NCBI RefSeq assembly: GCF_030010625.1
Contig: NZ_JASCXN010000001.1
Coordinates: 310,001 to 374,000, forward strand
DNA length: 64,000 bases
DNA from: Streptomyces sp. CC208A
GTDB lineage: Bacteria; Actinomycetota; Actinomycetes; Streptomycetales; Streptomycetaceae
Direction of reading: 5' to 3'
Shown: one piece after another, positions 26,233 to 34,869 of the stretch
Layout: every line of letters begins with the position of its first letter
How positions within the stretch are numbered: the first letter of the stretch is position 1
Made by a program: the position numbers and the translations under genes
The notes under the pieces: generated by a model
The model's input: only the letters and a program-made list of their open reading frames with translations
What the model was told of the DNA's origin: nothing
The model's database searches: none

Positions 26233-27273
26233 ATGAACCCCGTGACCTTCAAGGCTGAGTACATCTGGATCGACGGCACCGAGCCGACCGCGAAGCTTCG
26301 TTCCAAGACGAAGATCATCGCGGGCGAGGGGCTGCCGCTGGCGGAGCTGCCGATCTGGGGCTTCGACGGCTCCAGCACCAACCAGGCCGAGGGTCACGCC
26401 TCGGACCGCGTCCTCAAGCCGGTCTTCTCCTGCCCGGACCCGATCCGCGGCGGCAACGACGTCCTGGTGCTGTGCGAGGTCCTGAACACGGACATGACGC
26501 CGCACTCCTCCAACACCCGTGCCGCGCTGGCCGAGGTCGCCGCGAAGTACGCCGCCCAGGAGCCGATCTTCGGCATCGAGCAGGAGTACACCTTCTTCGA
26601 GGGCACCCGTCCGCTGGGCTTCCCGGTGAACGGCTTCCCGGCCCCGCAGGGCGGCTACTACTGCGGTGTCGGCGTGGACGAGATCCACGGCCGTCCGATC
26701 GTCGAGGCGCACCTGGAGAACTGCCTCAAGGCGGGTCTGGGCATCTCCGGCATCAACGCCGAGGTCATGCCCGGCCAGTGGGAGTTCCAGGTCGGTCCGC
26801 TGGCCCCCCTTGAGGTCTCCGACCAGCTGTGGGTGGCCCGCTGGCTGCTCTACCGCACCGCCGAGGACTTCAACGTCTCCGCGACGCTGGACCCGAAGCC
26901 GGTGAAGGGCGACTGGAACGGCGCCGGCGCGCACACCAACTTCTCCACCAAGGCGATGCGCGAGGGCTACGACGCGATCATCACCGCCTGCGAGTCGCTG
27001 GGCGAGGGCTCGAAGCCGCTCGACCACGTCAAGAACTACGGTGCCGGCATCGACGACCGCCTGACCGGTCTGCACGAGACCGCCCCGTGGGACCAGTACT
27101 CCTACGGCGTCTCCGACCGCGGCGCCTCGGTCCGCATCCCGTGGCAGGTCGAGCAGGACCGGAAGGGCTACATCGAGGACCGCCGCCCGAACGCGAACGT
27201 CGACCCGTACGTGGTGACCCGCCTCCTGGTGGACACCTGCTGCGAGGCGCTGGAGAAGGCCGGGCAGGTCTGA
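26233..27273 (+). CDS. glnII: Glutamine synthetase type II (eukaryote-like)
   Basis: 346 aa, standard for bacterial GSII. Hallmarks are KAEYIWIDGTEPTAKLRSKT, LPIWGFDGSSTNQAEG, GIEQEYTFFEG, GPGVEFQ-like MPGQWEFQVGP and NGAGAHTNFSTKAMR. GSII is heat-labile and not adenylylated, so GlnE does not control it; regulation is transcriptional through GlnR. ATG 26233 has only TAAGG upstream. An approximately 180-bp leader separates it from the IS element and its GlnR box. A long hairpin terminator follows. Confidence 0.98.
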   Translation: MNPVTFKAEYIWIDGTEPTAKLRSKTKIIAGEGLPLAELPIWGFDGSSTNQAEGHASDRVLKPVFSCPDPIRGGNDVLVLCEVLNTDMTPHSSNTRAALAEVAAKYAAQEPIFGIEQEYTFFEGTRPLGFPVNGFPAPQGGYYCGVGVDEIHGRPIVEAHLENCLKAGLGISGINAEVMPGQWEFQVGPLAPLEVSDQLWVARWLLYRTAEDFNVSATLDPKPVKGDWNGAGAHTNFSTKAMREGYDAIITACESLGEGSKPLDHVKNYGAGIDDRLTGLHETAPWDQYSYGVSDRGASVRIPWQVEQDRKGYIEDRRPNANVDPYVVTRLLVDTCCEALEKAGQV

Positions 27274-27292
27274 TCCTCGCTTCCCGGTAGCT

Positions 27293-27340
27293 GACGAGAG
27301 GGGCGCCCGCCGTATCCGTACGGTGGGCGCCCCTCTCGTC
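27293..27340. terminator. glnII terminator
   Basis: GACGAGAGGGGCGCCC and its complement flank an inner CCGTA-TCCG-TACGG stem; a single G/T mismatch separates the two parts. Confidence 0.85.
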
Positions 27341-27447
27341 ATGGAGGCGGGGTTCGCCCCGCCCCGTCCCCGCCTGTGCGCCGTCGTCCCCGGCGCGGTC
27401 GCCGGGCGGGCCCGGGTCGCCGACCCCCTGCCGCCGGGCGCCGAGCA

Positions 27448-27475
27448 CCGCCGCACGATCCGGACCGTGCGGCGG
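27448..27475 (-). terminator. Hairpin downstream of the PepSY gene
   Basis: CCGCCGCACG-N8-CGTGCGGCGG, perfect 10-bp arms, 56 bp past the stop of the PepSY gene on the minus strand. The rest of 27341-27530 holds no recognisable gene. Confidence 0.6.
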
Positions 27476-27530
27476 GTCGGCATACGAGTGCCTGCCGTGA
27501 GCGGGCCCCTGGGTGGGAGCGCTCCGGCTT

Positions 27531-28994
27531 CTAGGAGGCGGCGCTCCGCTTCGTCCTCGCCCTGGACAGCAGGGCGAGGACCGACTCCGCTGCCAGGAGC
27601 ACCAGCAGGCTGATGCCGAGCAGCGGGACGAACCAGCCGACGAGCGCGGTCGCCGCGGCGAGCGGCAGCAGCAGCGTCGCCGGCACCTTCCGCCAGGCGC
27701 CGCGGCCGACCGGTCGGCGCGGGCGGCGCAGCCACCACATGCGGTAGCCCCAGAGGATCATCAGGGTCAGCGCGAGGGCGAGGGCGGCGAGCGCCAGCTG
27801 GTTGAACAGGCCCAGGAAGACGCCCATGTGGGCGTCGATGCCGATCCGGGTCAGCTGGGCGAGGAGCGGGTGGTCGGCGAAGTCGAGCCGGTCGAGGACA
27901 GTGCCGTCGGCCGGGTCGAGCGCGACGGAGTCCAGCTCGACCGGGAACTGCTTGTCGGTCTCCTTCACGACGTAGCCCTTGCCTTCGGCGGGCAGCGTGA
28001 CGGCTATCGAGGTGCTGTCGAGCCCGGCGGCGCGGGCGGCGGCGACGGCTCGGTCGATGCCGATGTCGGCGGGGGAAGGGGCGGGGCCGGTGCCCGAGTC
28101 GGTCGGGTGGTGGGCGGTGCCGTGGCCCGCGTGCTCGGAGCCCGCGTCCGCGTCCGCGCCTGTGCCCGCGTTCGCGGAGAGGGTGGGGGTGGCGCCGCCG
28201 AGGCTGTCCTGGAGGGCGCCGATGTTCTCGCCGGCGTACCGCGACCAGGTCAGGCCGGTCGCGGAGAGCAGCAGCAGGCCGAGCGCCGCCCAGAGGCCGA
28301 CGGAGCCGTGCCAGGAGAGGGTGCGGCGGCGGGAGGCGGGGCCGCCCTCGGGGAGCAGGAGCGCCCGCCGCCTGGTGCGGCGCCGGGCGAACCAGAGGGC
28401 CAGGCCGCCGAGGACCAGCACCCACAGCCAGCTGGCGGCCAGTTCGCTGTAGATCCGGCCGGGTTCGCCGAGGTGCAGGTCGCGGTGGAGGCCGTCGGTC
28501 CAGGTGCGCAGCGGCAGGGCTCCGCTGCTGCCGTAACTGGGCAGCTGCCCGCGCACGTCGCCGGTGTACGGGTCGACGAAGACGGCGAGGGAGGTGCCCT
28601 CGGGTGCGTCGGGGTCGGCCATCAGGACGCGGGTGGTGGCGCCGGGTTCGGCGGGGGGCCAGACGGCGGTGACGGTGCCGTCCGGGTTCGCCTCGCGGGC
28701 GATGCCGACCTGGCGGTCCAGCGGGAGGACGGTGTCGCCGACCGGGGCCTCCAGCTCGTGCGCGTACACGATCTTCTCGGCCTGGAAGGAGAGTGCGTAG
28801 AGCAGTCCGCTGAGCGCGGCGACGAGGAGGAAGGGGGCGGTGAGCAGTCCGGCGGTGAAGTGGAGCCGCAGGAGGAGGGGGCGCAGGGCGCTCCAGGCGC
28901 CGGGTCGGCGCGGGACGGTGGGCGACGCGGGGGCCTCGGGGGGCGCCTCGGGTGTGTCGGCCGTTCCGGGGCGTGCGGGATCGTCGATGGTCAT
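27531..28994 (-). CDS. PepSY-domain transmembrane protein
   Basis: 487 aa of the PepSY_TM (PiuB-like) family. A Pro-rich N-terminus precedes the first helix (LHFTAGLLTAPFLLVAALSG). A PepSY-like extracytoplasmic segment follows (LPLDRQVGIAREANPDGTV; VDPYTGDVRGQLP), then helices around SWLWVLVLGGLALWF and GSVGLWAALGLLLLSATG. A His-containing external loop (GSEHAGHGTAHHPTD), a second PepSY-like region and three more helices end the protein. Related proteins are linked to iron-siderophore reduction or copper handling. It lies 60 bp downstream of the His/Met-rich membrane protein in the same orientation, which favours metal homeostasis. Confidence 0.85.
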   Translation of the reverse strand: MTIDDPARPGTADTPEAPPEAPASPTVPRRPGAWSALRPLLLRLHFTAGLLTAPFLLVAALSGLLYALSFQAEKIVYAHELEAPVGDTVLPLDRQVGIAREANPDGTVTAVWPPAEPGATTRVLMADPDAPEGTSLAVFVDPYTGDVRGQLPSYGSSGALPLRTWTDGLHRDLHLGEPGRIYSELAASWLWVLVLGGLALWFARRRTRRRALLLPEGGPASRRRTLSWHGSVGLWAALGLLLLSATGLTWSRYAGENIGALQDSLGGATPTLSANAGTGADADAGSEHAGHGTAHHPTDSGTGPAPSPADIGIDRAVAAARAAGLDSTSIAVTLPAEGKGYVVKETDKQFPVELDSVALDPADGTVLDRLDFADHPLLAQLTRIGIDAHMGVFLGLFNQLALAALALALTLMILWGYRMWWLRRPRRPVGRGAWRKVPATLLLPLAAATALVGWFVPLLGISLLVLLAAESVLALLSRARTKRSAAS

Positions 28995-29054
28995 GACTGT
29001 CCTCGGAGTCTTGTGAGGGGGCTGCCGTCGGGCAGGGGGAAGCGGCCCCCGGCG

Positions 29055-29804
29055 TCAGACGAGCGGACCGAGGACCGTGGCGCGGGGGACGGGGGGCCGG
29101 GGCGGGCCGCGCCGGGAGAGGACGTGGGCGAGGACGACGACGTGCGGGCGCCGGGCGTTCCGGCGGGGCCGCCGGACCGGGCGGCGCGGGTCGGCGGGGA
29201 CGGCGGCGGGGCCGAGCGGGACGGCGAGGAGGTGGCGGAGCGGGGTGAGCGCGGCCTCCGCGAGCGCGAAGAAGGCGGCCTCGCCGCGGGCCAGCCACAG
29301 CCCGCAGACCAGCGCGGCGAGGAGGTGGACGGCGAGCATGCCGGGGCCGCCGTCGGTGGCGGGGGCGAGGAGGGCGGCGAGGCCGTCGGGAGCGCTGTGC
29401 GCCGTGGACCCCATCGGGTCCACGTGGCCCATCGGGTCCACGTGGCCCACGTGGCCCATGTGGCCCATGCGATCCGCGTGTCCCAGGTGGGCCGCGTGAT
29501 CCGCCGGGGTCGGCGGACCGACTGCGGCCGGTGCGGTATGGGCCCCGGCCAGGGAGAAGACCGTGTGGAGCGCGCCCTGGGCGGCGAGGATGCCGCCCGC
29601 GCAGGCTGCGGGGCCGCGTCGGCGGCCGGCCGCGCACCAGGCGACACCTGCCGTAGCGGCGAAGGCGGTGAGAAGGGTGAGCGGGTCGAGCGAGTGCGCA
29701 GACAGGGACGAATGCCCCACTGCCGCCAGTACGACGCATACGGCCGCGAACAGGGCGGCCCTCAGGGTGCGCAGCGGCGACCGGGAATGCGTCATCGAAG
29801 ACAT
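29055..29804 (-). CDS. His/Met-rich integral membrane protein
   Basis: 249 aa from ATG 29804 (ATG 29795 also possible). About five hydrophobic segments (for example LRAALFAAVCVVLAAVGHSS and MLAVHLLAALVCGLWLARG) surround a loop rich in His and Met: GHADRMGHMGHVGHVDPMGH and following. The loop is encoded by short DNA repeats (29403-29475). Such loops bind Cu or other soft metals. The C-terminus is Arg/Pro-rich and cytoplasmic. It is the first gene of a two-gene unit with the PepSY protein. I know no named family; a role in copper sensing or transport is inference. Confidence 0.7.
   Translation of the reverse strand: MSSMTHSRSPLRTLRAALFAAVCVVLAAVGHSSLSAHSLDPLTLLTAFAATAGVAWCAAGRRRGPAACAGGILAAQGALHTVFSLAGAHTAPAAVGPPTPADHAAHLGHADRMGHMGHVGHVDPMGHVDPMGSTAHSAPDGLAALLAPATDGGPGMLAVHLLAALVCGLWLARGEAAFFALAEAALTPLRHLLAVPLGPAAVPADPRRPVRRPRRNARRPHVVVLAHVLSRRGPPRPPVPRATVLGPLV
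29403..29475 (-). repeat. Tandem repeat encoding the metal-binding-like loop
   Basis: GTGGCCCATCGGGTCCAC-type 9/18-bp units repeat four to five times with variations, encoding alternating Met-Gly-His and Val-Asp/Gly-His/Pro. Period is a multiple of three. Confidence 0.75.
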
Positions 29805-29950
29805 GTTGTCACCCGCCGGAGGGACGGGGCAGACCGCCTCCCGGACTCCCGGGCGTCGCCTCCCGGGCCGTGCGCCGGTCTCGTGGTGCCGAGCGGGGCG
29901 GGGGCGCATACGGTCGGGGGAGAGCCGTGCAACGGGAGGAGCCCGACGCC

Positions 29951-30751
29951 ATGCCCGCGATACCCGCCGTCTCCGTCGCCAACCTCCGGGACCTCGGCGG
30001 GCTGCCGCTGGGCGACGGCAGGTCCGTGCGGTCCGGGCTCGTGCTGCGGTCGGCGCAGCTCGACCGGCTGGACCCGGCGGAGGAGGCGGTGACCGGGCTG
30101 AAGATCCGTACCGTCGTCGACCTGCGGACCGCCGCCGAGCGGGCCGACCGGCCCGATCTGCTGCCGGACGGGGCGCGGGTGCTCGTCGCGGACGTGCTCG
30201 CCGACTACCTGGCGACGAGCGGGCTTCCGCCGGCCGCCCGGCTCAAGACCCTCCTCACCGACCCGGCCCTCGCCGAGCAGCAGCTCGGCGGCGGGCGGAT
30301 CCGGGAGGCGATGCGCCGCACCTACCGCGCCTTCGTGAGCAGCGACTCCGCCCGCGCCTCCTACCGGGCCCTCCTCGCCGAGCTGGGCACGCCGGGCGCG
30401 GGGCCGCTGCTCTTCCACTGCACGGCGGGGAAGGACCGGACCGGCTGGGCGGCGGCGGTGGTGCTCTCGCTGCTCGGTGCGGACGAGGCGACCGTCCGGG
30501 AGGAGTACCTGTCGGTCAATCCGGCGGTCCGGCAGGCGTTCGCGCCGATGATCGAGGGGTTCGTCACCCAGGGCGGCGACCCCGACCTCGTGCTCTCGAT
30601 GGTCGGGGTGCTCCCCGAGTACCTGGACGCGGCGCTGGAGGAGGTGGCGGAGCGGCACGGCTCGATGGAGGCGTACGTACGGGACGGGCTCGGCGTTCCC
30701 GACGAGCTGGCCGAGCTGGTCAGGGAGCGGCTGACGGTGTACGCGGTCTGA
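29951..30751 (+). CDS. Tyrosine-protein phosphatase (Y_phosphatase3 type)
   Basis: 266 aa. The catalytic P-loop is HCTAGKDRTG (C157, R163). An N-terminal signature NLRDLGGLPLGDGRSVRSGL and VVDLRTAAERADRPD fit the MptpB-like Y_phosphatase3 family of actinobacteria. MptpB-type enzymes dephosphorylate phosphotyrosine and phosphoinositides; M. tuberculosis secretes its copy, but no signal peptide is visible here. ATG 29951 is preceded by GGGAGGAG. It diverges from the His/Met-rich protein gene with about 146 bp between. Confidence 0.92.
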   Translation: MPAIPAVSVANLRDLGGLPLGDGRSVRSGLVLRSAQLDRLDPAEEAVTGLKIRTVVDLRTAAERADRPDLLPDGARVLVADVLADYLATSGLPPAARLKTLLTDPALAEQQLGGGRIREAMRRTYRAFVSSDSARASYRALLAELGTPGAGPLLFHCTAGKDRTGWAAAVVLSLLGADEATVREEYLSVNPAVRQAFAPMIEGFVTQGGDPDLVLSMVGVLPEYLDAALEEVAERHGSMEAYVRDGLGVPDELAELVRERLTVYAV

Positions 30752-30816
30752 GGGGGCGGCGCCCGGCCCGGCCCCTTCCGGGGTGACCATCGGAAGAATC
30801 GCTCGTTCTGCTGAAC

Positions 30817-32799
30817 GTGAGCACCCAGGATCTCGTCCCGTCGCCCGTGGGCCCCGTCGACGTCGAGCAGGCCGAGGCCGCGCTCGTCGAGCGCTATCCG
30901 CGTCTCGTGCGCATCGCCTATCTGGTCCTGCCGCCGACGATGGGCCGCAACCGGCGGGTGCTGACCGCGCACGCGCTCGTGCAGCGGGCGCTGCCCCGCA
31001 GGCGGGTGCCGGGTCCTGCCGTGCCGGAGCCCCGGCGGCCCGAGGACGCGGTGGACCCGGGGTACGCGTACGTACGGGGCGAGGTGCTGCGGCAGGCGCT
31101 GGTGGCCGGGCTCCCGCTGCGGCGGCTGGCGGTGCCGCGCCGCGCCCAGCTGCCGCCGCTGCTGCCGCAGGTGTGGGGGCTGCGGCTGTTCCCCCGGGCC
31201 GGCGGGGCGGACGAACTGGCCCTGGACCAGCTCCTCTCCCGGCTCTCCGCCCCGGCGCGGGCGGCGTACGTGCTGCGCGGCCTGGAGCGCCAGGGCGACG
31301 CGGAGGTCCTCCGGGTCCTCGCCTCCGTGGGGGCCGGGGACCCGGAGGCCGCCCTCGCCGAGCTGGCCGCCCTGGAGGACGGGGCTCCGGCCCCCGAAGC
31401 AGAGGACGGAGCGGCGGAAACCGGTCCCGCCGGTCCCCGGTTCAGCGGGGGCTCGCTCCTGGAGTCCGCGGAGTTCGACCCGTGCACCCTGCAGGCGCGG
31501 CCCGGGGATCTGCTGCGGCGGCGGCAGCACGGGCGGGCCGCGCTGGTGGGTCTGGTGGCGCTGCTCGTCTGCGGGGCGCTGCTCGGGCTGCCGGGGGACG
31601 GCTGGGGCAGAAACGGTGCTGCGGCGCCGAGTTACGCCCGTAACCCCGCCGCCGAGGCCGCGCTCGACCCGGCGAGGGTGAAGCGGGTCTCCGCGGCCGT
31701 GTGGCCCGGGGCCGTACGCCGGGACTTCTCGGTGTGGCCCGCGCGCGGGGAGCTCACCGGGGACGAGGCGCTGCTGCGGCGGGCGCTCGCCGTGTGGGCG
31801 CGGCCCGGCGGCGCGGTGGAGTCGTCGGCGACGCCGGGCACGCCGGTCGGGCCGCCGATGGGGCCGCCGCAGCTGCTCTTCGCGGGGCGGGTGGACGCGG
31901 TCCGGGTGGTGCTCTTCCACGACGGGCTGCGGATCGTGCGGTACGCCGAGCCGGTGGAGGGCACGGCGGGCGCGGGCCTCGACTTCGCCCGTACCGACGC
32001 CGCCGAGGGGCCCGGCGCCGCGGCCGTGGCCGTCACGCGGGCGGCGGGCAACGTGCGCTATCTGACCGCCCCGTGGGTGACCGGCGCCTCCGTGCGGGAC
32101 CTGCTGATGCCCGGCAAGGAGCCGTGGGCGCTCCGGCGGGACGCGCACGGGGTGACCGACGCCGTGCCCAGTCCCGCACTCGCGGAGGGGTGCGAGCGGT
32201 GGAACGTCCTGGAGGTGAAGGACGATTCCGGCAGCCGGCTGCTCGGCGACCTCGGTGAGCCGGCGCCCGCCCGGCTGCTGTGGGGTCCTCCCGGCGCGCC
32301 CGTGGAGGCGACCGGGCGCGAGGCGCGGGCGGTCTGGGCGCGGACGGCCTGCCAGCTGACGACGGTCCTCGGGCAGGGCGTGCGGTCGGTGCGGGCCTGG
32401 CGGTTCGCCCGGCAGCCGCTGCCGGAGGGCGGGGGGCGTGCGGCCTGGGTGTGCACCCGGACGGAGACCTGGCGGGGCACCGGCACCCGGGTCCTCGCCC
32501 AGTTCCTGGCCCCGGACCCGAAGGTCCCGGCCGCGGTGGCGGCCCGCGCGGAGAACTCCCCGGCCTGCGGGGCGCGGGAGCCGAGGGTCCTTGCCGGGGC
32601 GCTGTGGCAGGCGCCGGGCGGCGGCTGGTACGTCCTGGCGGCGGGCGGCCCGGACGTGGCGTCCGTGGAGGTCGCGGGCGGTGTGACCGCCCGCGCGGAG
32701 GGCCCGGTGCTCGCCGCCCCCGCCGAGGCCGGCGCCCGCGCCGAGCTGAGCGCCGTCCTGGAGGACGGCCGCCGCATGCCGGCGCTGAAGCAGGGGTGA
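30817..32799 (+). CDS. Sigma-factor-like N-terminal region fused to a membrane anchor and extracytoplasmic domain
   Basis: 660 aa from a GTG with no clear Shine-Dalgarno. Residues 18-60 (LVERYPRLVRIAYLVLPPTM) and 140-182 (LSRLSAPARAAYVLRGLERQ) resemble regions 2 and 4 of an ECF sigma factor, but key DNA-binding and -10 recognition residues are not evident. A basic stretch (LLRRRQHGR) precedes one helix (about 241-258). The remaining 400 residues are probably outside the cell, with four scattered Cys and a WxxxGTR pattern but no known domain. This domain order would be odd for an active sigma factor; I suggest a degenerate or regulatory derivative. Function unknown. Confidence 0.7.
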   Translation: MSTQDLVPSPVGPVDVEQAEAALVERYPRLVRIAYLVLPPTMGRNRRVLTAHALVQRALPRRRVPGPAVPEPRRPEDAVDPGYAYVRGEVLRQALVAGLPLRRLAVPRRAQLPPLLPQVWGLRLFPRAGGADELALDQLLSRLSAPARAAYVLRGLERQGDAEVLRVLASVGAGDPEAALAELAALEDGAPAPEAEDGAAETGPAGPRFSGGSLLESAEFDPCTLQARPGDLLRRRQHGRAALVGLVALLVCGALLGLPGDGWGRNGAAAPSYARNPAAEAALDPARVKRVSAAVWPGAVRRDFSVWPARGELTGDEALLRRALAVWARPGGAVESSATPGTPVGPPMGPPQLLFAGRVDAVRVVLFHDGLRIVRYAEPVEGTAGAGLDFARTDAAEGPGAAAVAVTRAAGNVRYLTAPWVTGASVRDLLMPGKEPWALRRDAHGVTDAVPSPALAEGCERWNVLEVKDDSGSRLLGDLGEPAPARLLWGPPGAPVEATGREARAVWARTACQLTTVLGQGVRSVRAWRFARQPLPEGGGRAAWVCTRTETWRGTGTRVLAQFLAPDPKVPAAVAARAENSPACGAREPRVLAGALWQAPGGGWYVLAAGGPDVASVEVAGGVTARAEGPVLAAPAEAGARAELSAVLEDGRRMPALKQG

Positions 32800-32813
32800 T
32801 AAAGAAGAAGGAC

Positions 32814-32857
32814 GGGCCGCCCGGCCCGAAAAGGACGGGCCACCGGGCCGAAAAAGG
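32814..32857 (+). terminator. Two GC hairpins with A-tracts after the membrane protein gene
   Basis: GGGCCG-CC-CGGCCC followed by AAAA, then GGCC-ACCG-GGCC followed by AAAAA. The T-run is missing on the plus strand, so efficiency is uncertain. Confidence 0.5.
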
Positions 32858-32870
32858 CCGTGCGCGGCTC

Positions 32871-32899
32871 TGTTCGTCGTGCTTACCCCTCAGTACATT
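32871..32899 (+). promoter_or_regulatory. Putative promoter of a leaderless transcript
   Basis: -10 TACATT (32894-32899) with a weak -35 TGTTCG (32871-32876), 17-nt spacer. The -10 ends six bases before the ATG at 32906, so initiation at or next to the start codon is likely. Confidence 0.45.
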
Positions 32900-32905
32900 G
32901 ACGGC

Positions 32906-33790
32906 ATGTCTAATACGCAGCCTGCACCGGTGGCGTCGGAACACGTCGAGCTCAAGGCCCGCAAGGTCGCCTTCGACTGGCGGGAGACCCCGCTCCACTG
33001 GGTTCCCGGCGACCCCTTCACCACGCACACGATCAACGTGCTGCACCTGCTGCTCCCGGCCGGGGAGCGCTGGTTCGTCCACGTGTACCAGCAGGCGCTG
33101 CCGTACATCACCGACGACCGGCTGCGCGAGGACGTCATCGGGTTCATCGGCCAGGAGGCCGTGCACTCACAGGCGCACGACGACGTCCTGCCGCACCTGC
33201 GCCGGCAGGGGCTCGACCCGACGCCGTACACCGCGCAGGTCGACTGGTTCTTCGAGAAGCTGCTCGGCGACCGGACGCTGCCGCCGGGGCGGGCGCGCCG
33301 CTGGTGGCTGAAGGAGCGGGTCGCGATGATAGCCGCGATCGAGCACTACACCGCCTTCCTCGGCAACTGGGTGCTGAACGCCGAGGAGCTGGACCGGCGG
33401 GGCGCCGATCCGATGATGCTGGACCTGCTGCGCTGGCACGGCGCCGAGGAGGTCGAGCACCGGGCGGTGGCCTTCGAGCTGTTCATGCACCTCGACGGCG
33501 GCTACCGGCGCCGCGTCCGCACCTGGGCGCTCTCCTTCTTCACCCTGGTCTTCCTCTGGCAGCGCGGGGTCCGCTTCTTCCTGGAGAACGATCCGACCCT
33601 GCTCGACCCCAAGGCGTCCTGGAGGGACTTCCACCGCAGGGGCCGCCAGGGCGTGCTGCCGTCCGTCCCGGCCATGCTGCGCTCGATCCCCCGCTATCTG
33701 AGCCGTTCCTACCACCCCTCCCAGGAGGGCGACACCGCGCAGGCCGTGGCCTACCTCGCCTCCTCCCCCGGCGCCAACGGAGGCCGCTGA
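32906..33790 (+). CDS. PF10118-type predicted metal-dependent protein with di-iron motif
   Basis: 294 aa. Databases call the family predicted metal-dependent hydrolase. The sequence shows an E54 - E84xxH87 (GQEAVHSQAH) - E146 (AAIEHY) - E182xxH185 (AEEVEHRAV) pattern, the ligand set of ferritin-like di-iron proteins, spaced for a four-helix bundle. A hydrophobic stretch (WALSFFTLVFLWQRG) follows. The ATG overlap TGATG couples it to a ferredoxin-type reductase, which would supply electrons to a di-iron oxygenase. I infer an oxygenase or desaturase-like reaction; the substrate is unknown. ATG 32906 is preferred over GTG 32879, which precedes the -10 box. Confidence 0.8.
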   Translation: MSNTQPAPVASEHVELKARKVAFDWRETPLHWVPGDPFTTHTINVLHLLLPAGERWFVHVYQQALPYITDDRLREDVIGFIGQEAVHSQAHDDVLPHLRRQGLDPTPYTAQVDWFFEKLLGDRTLPPGRARRWWLKERVAMIAAIEHYTAFLGNWVLNAEELDRRGADPMMLDLLRWHGAEEVEHRAVAFELFMHLDGGYRRRVRTWALSFFTLVFLWQRGVRFFLENDPTLLDPKASWRDFHRRGRQGVLPSVPAMLRSIPRYLSRSYHPSQEGDTAQAVAYLASSPGANGGR

Positions 33791-34854
33791 TGCCCCGGTT
33801 CACCACCGTCGCCCTGGTCGCGGGCGCCGCGCTGCTCGTCCGGCGGGCGGTCCGCTCGCGGATGACCACCGCCCCACTGTGGCCGCTGCCGTCCCTGGAG
33901 GAGCCGGTCTCCGGTTACGGGCGCGGGGCCACCGTCCCGCGCCGGGTGCTCGTCACCGGGCGGGCCGTCCCCGCCGAGGGCGTCGTCGAACTGCGCCTGG
34001 AGGGCGAGCGGCTGCCGTCCTGGGAGCCCGGCGCCCACCTCGACGTCGTGCTGCCCTCGGGCCGGGTCCGGCAGTACTCGCTCTGCGGCGACCCCGGCCA
34101 GGCGGACGTCTACCGGATCGCGACCCGGCTCATCGAGGAGGAGCAGGGCGGCCGGGGCGGCTCGCGCGAGGTGCACGAACAGCTCCACGAGGGCGCGGAG
34201 GTCGAGATCCGGGGCCCCCGCAACCGCTTCCCTCTCGTCGCCGCCCCCTCGTACGTCTTCGTCGCCGGCGGCATCGGCGTCACCCCGGTCCTGCCGATGG
34301 TGCGGGCCGCGGAGGCGGCGGGCGCGGACTGGCGCCTCGTCTACTGCGGCCGGTCCCGCGCCACCATGCCGTACCTGGCGGAGCTCGTACGGCTCGGCGG
34401 GGACCGCGTGACCGTGGTCGCGGAGGACGAGGCCGGGTATCCGGACCTCGCCTTCCTCGGCTCCGTGCCGAGTGAGACGCAGGTCTACTGCTGCGGGCCC
34501 GACGGGCTGATGGACGCGGTCACCGCCGCGATGCCGGAGGGCCGGGCGCCGCGTCTGGAGCGCTTCTCGGCGGTCGCCCCGGCCGGCGGCACCCCCTTCG
34601 AGGTCGAACTCCGGCGCTCGGGGCGGACGGTGGCCGTCGCCGCCGACCGTTCGGTGCTCGCGGCGGTACGGGAGGAGGTGCCCGGCCTCATGTACTCCTG
34701 CACGCAGGGGTTCTGCGGCACCTGCGTGCAGACCGTCCTGGAGGGCGAGGTCGACCACCGGGACGAACTCCTCACCGAGGCCGAGCGGGCGGCCGGTTCG
34801 ATGCTGGTCTGCGTCTCGCGCTGCACCGGGAGGAAGCTCGTCCTGGACCTGTAG
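33790..34854 (+). CDS. Ferredoxin/flavin reductase, phthalate-dioxygenase-reductase type
   Basis: 354 aa. After a short N-terminal membrane-like segment (TTVALVAGAALLVRRAV) comes an FMN/FAD-binding barrel (RQYSLCGDP: R-x-Y-S), an NAD(P) domain (GGIGVTPVLPMVRA; VYCCGPDGLMDAV) and a C-terminal plant-type [2Fe-2S] ferredoxin with C-x4-C-x2-C (SCTQGFCGTC) and a fourth Cys in MLVCVSR. This order (flavin, NAD, ferredoxin) is that of the phthalate dioxygenase reductase group. Its start overlaps the stop of the di-iron protein gene, so the two form an electron transfer pair. A hairpin overlaps the stop codon. Confidence 0.92.
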   Translation: MPRFTTVALVAGAALLVRRAVRSRMTTAPLWPLPSLEEPVSGYGRGATVPRRVLVTGRAVPAEGVVELRLEGERLPSWEPGAHLDVVLPSGRVRQYSLCGDPGQADVYRIATRLIEEEQGGRGGSREVHEQLHEGAEVEIRGPRNRFPLVAAPSYVFVAGGIGVTPVLPMVRAAEAAGADWRLVYCGRSRATMPYLAELVRLGGDRVTVVAEDEAGYPDLAFLGSVPSETQVYCCGPDGLMDAVTAAMPEGRAPRLERFSAVAPAGGTPFEVELRRSGRTVAVAADRSVLAAVREEVPGLMYSCTQGFCGTCVQTVLEGEVDHRDELLTEAERAAGSMLVCVSRCTGRKLVLDL

Positions 34855-34867
34855 GACTTACAGGTCC
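34845..34867. terminator. Hairpin overlapping the reductase stop codon
   Basis: GGACCTGTA-GGACT-TACAGGTCC, perfect 9-bp stem, between convergent genes. Confidence 0.7.
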
Positions 34868-34869
34868 GG

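Noticed and set aside
27323..27613. Short open frame after glnII
   Set aside because: It starts inside the terminator hairpin and shows only Pro/Arg/Ala content.
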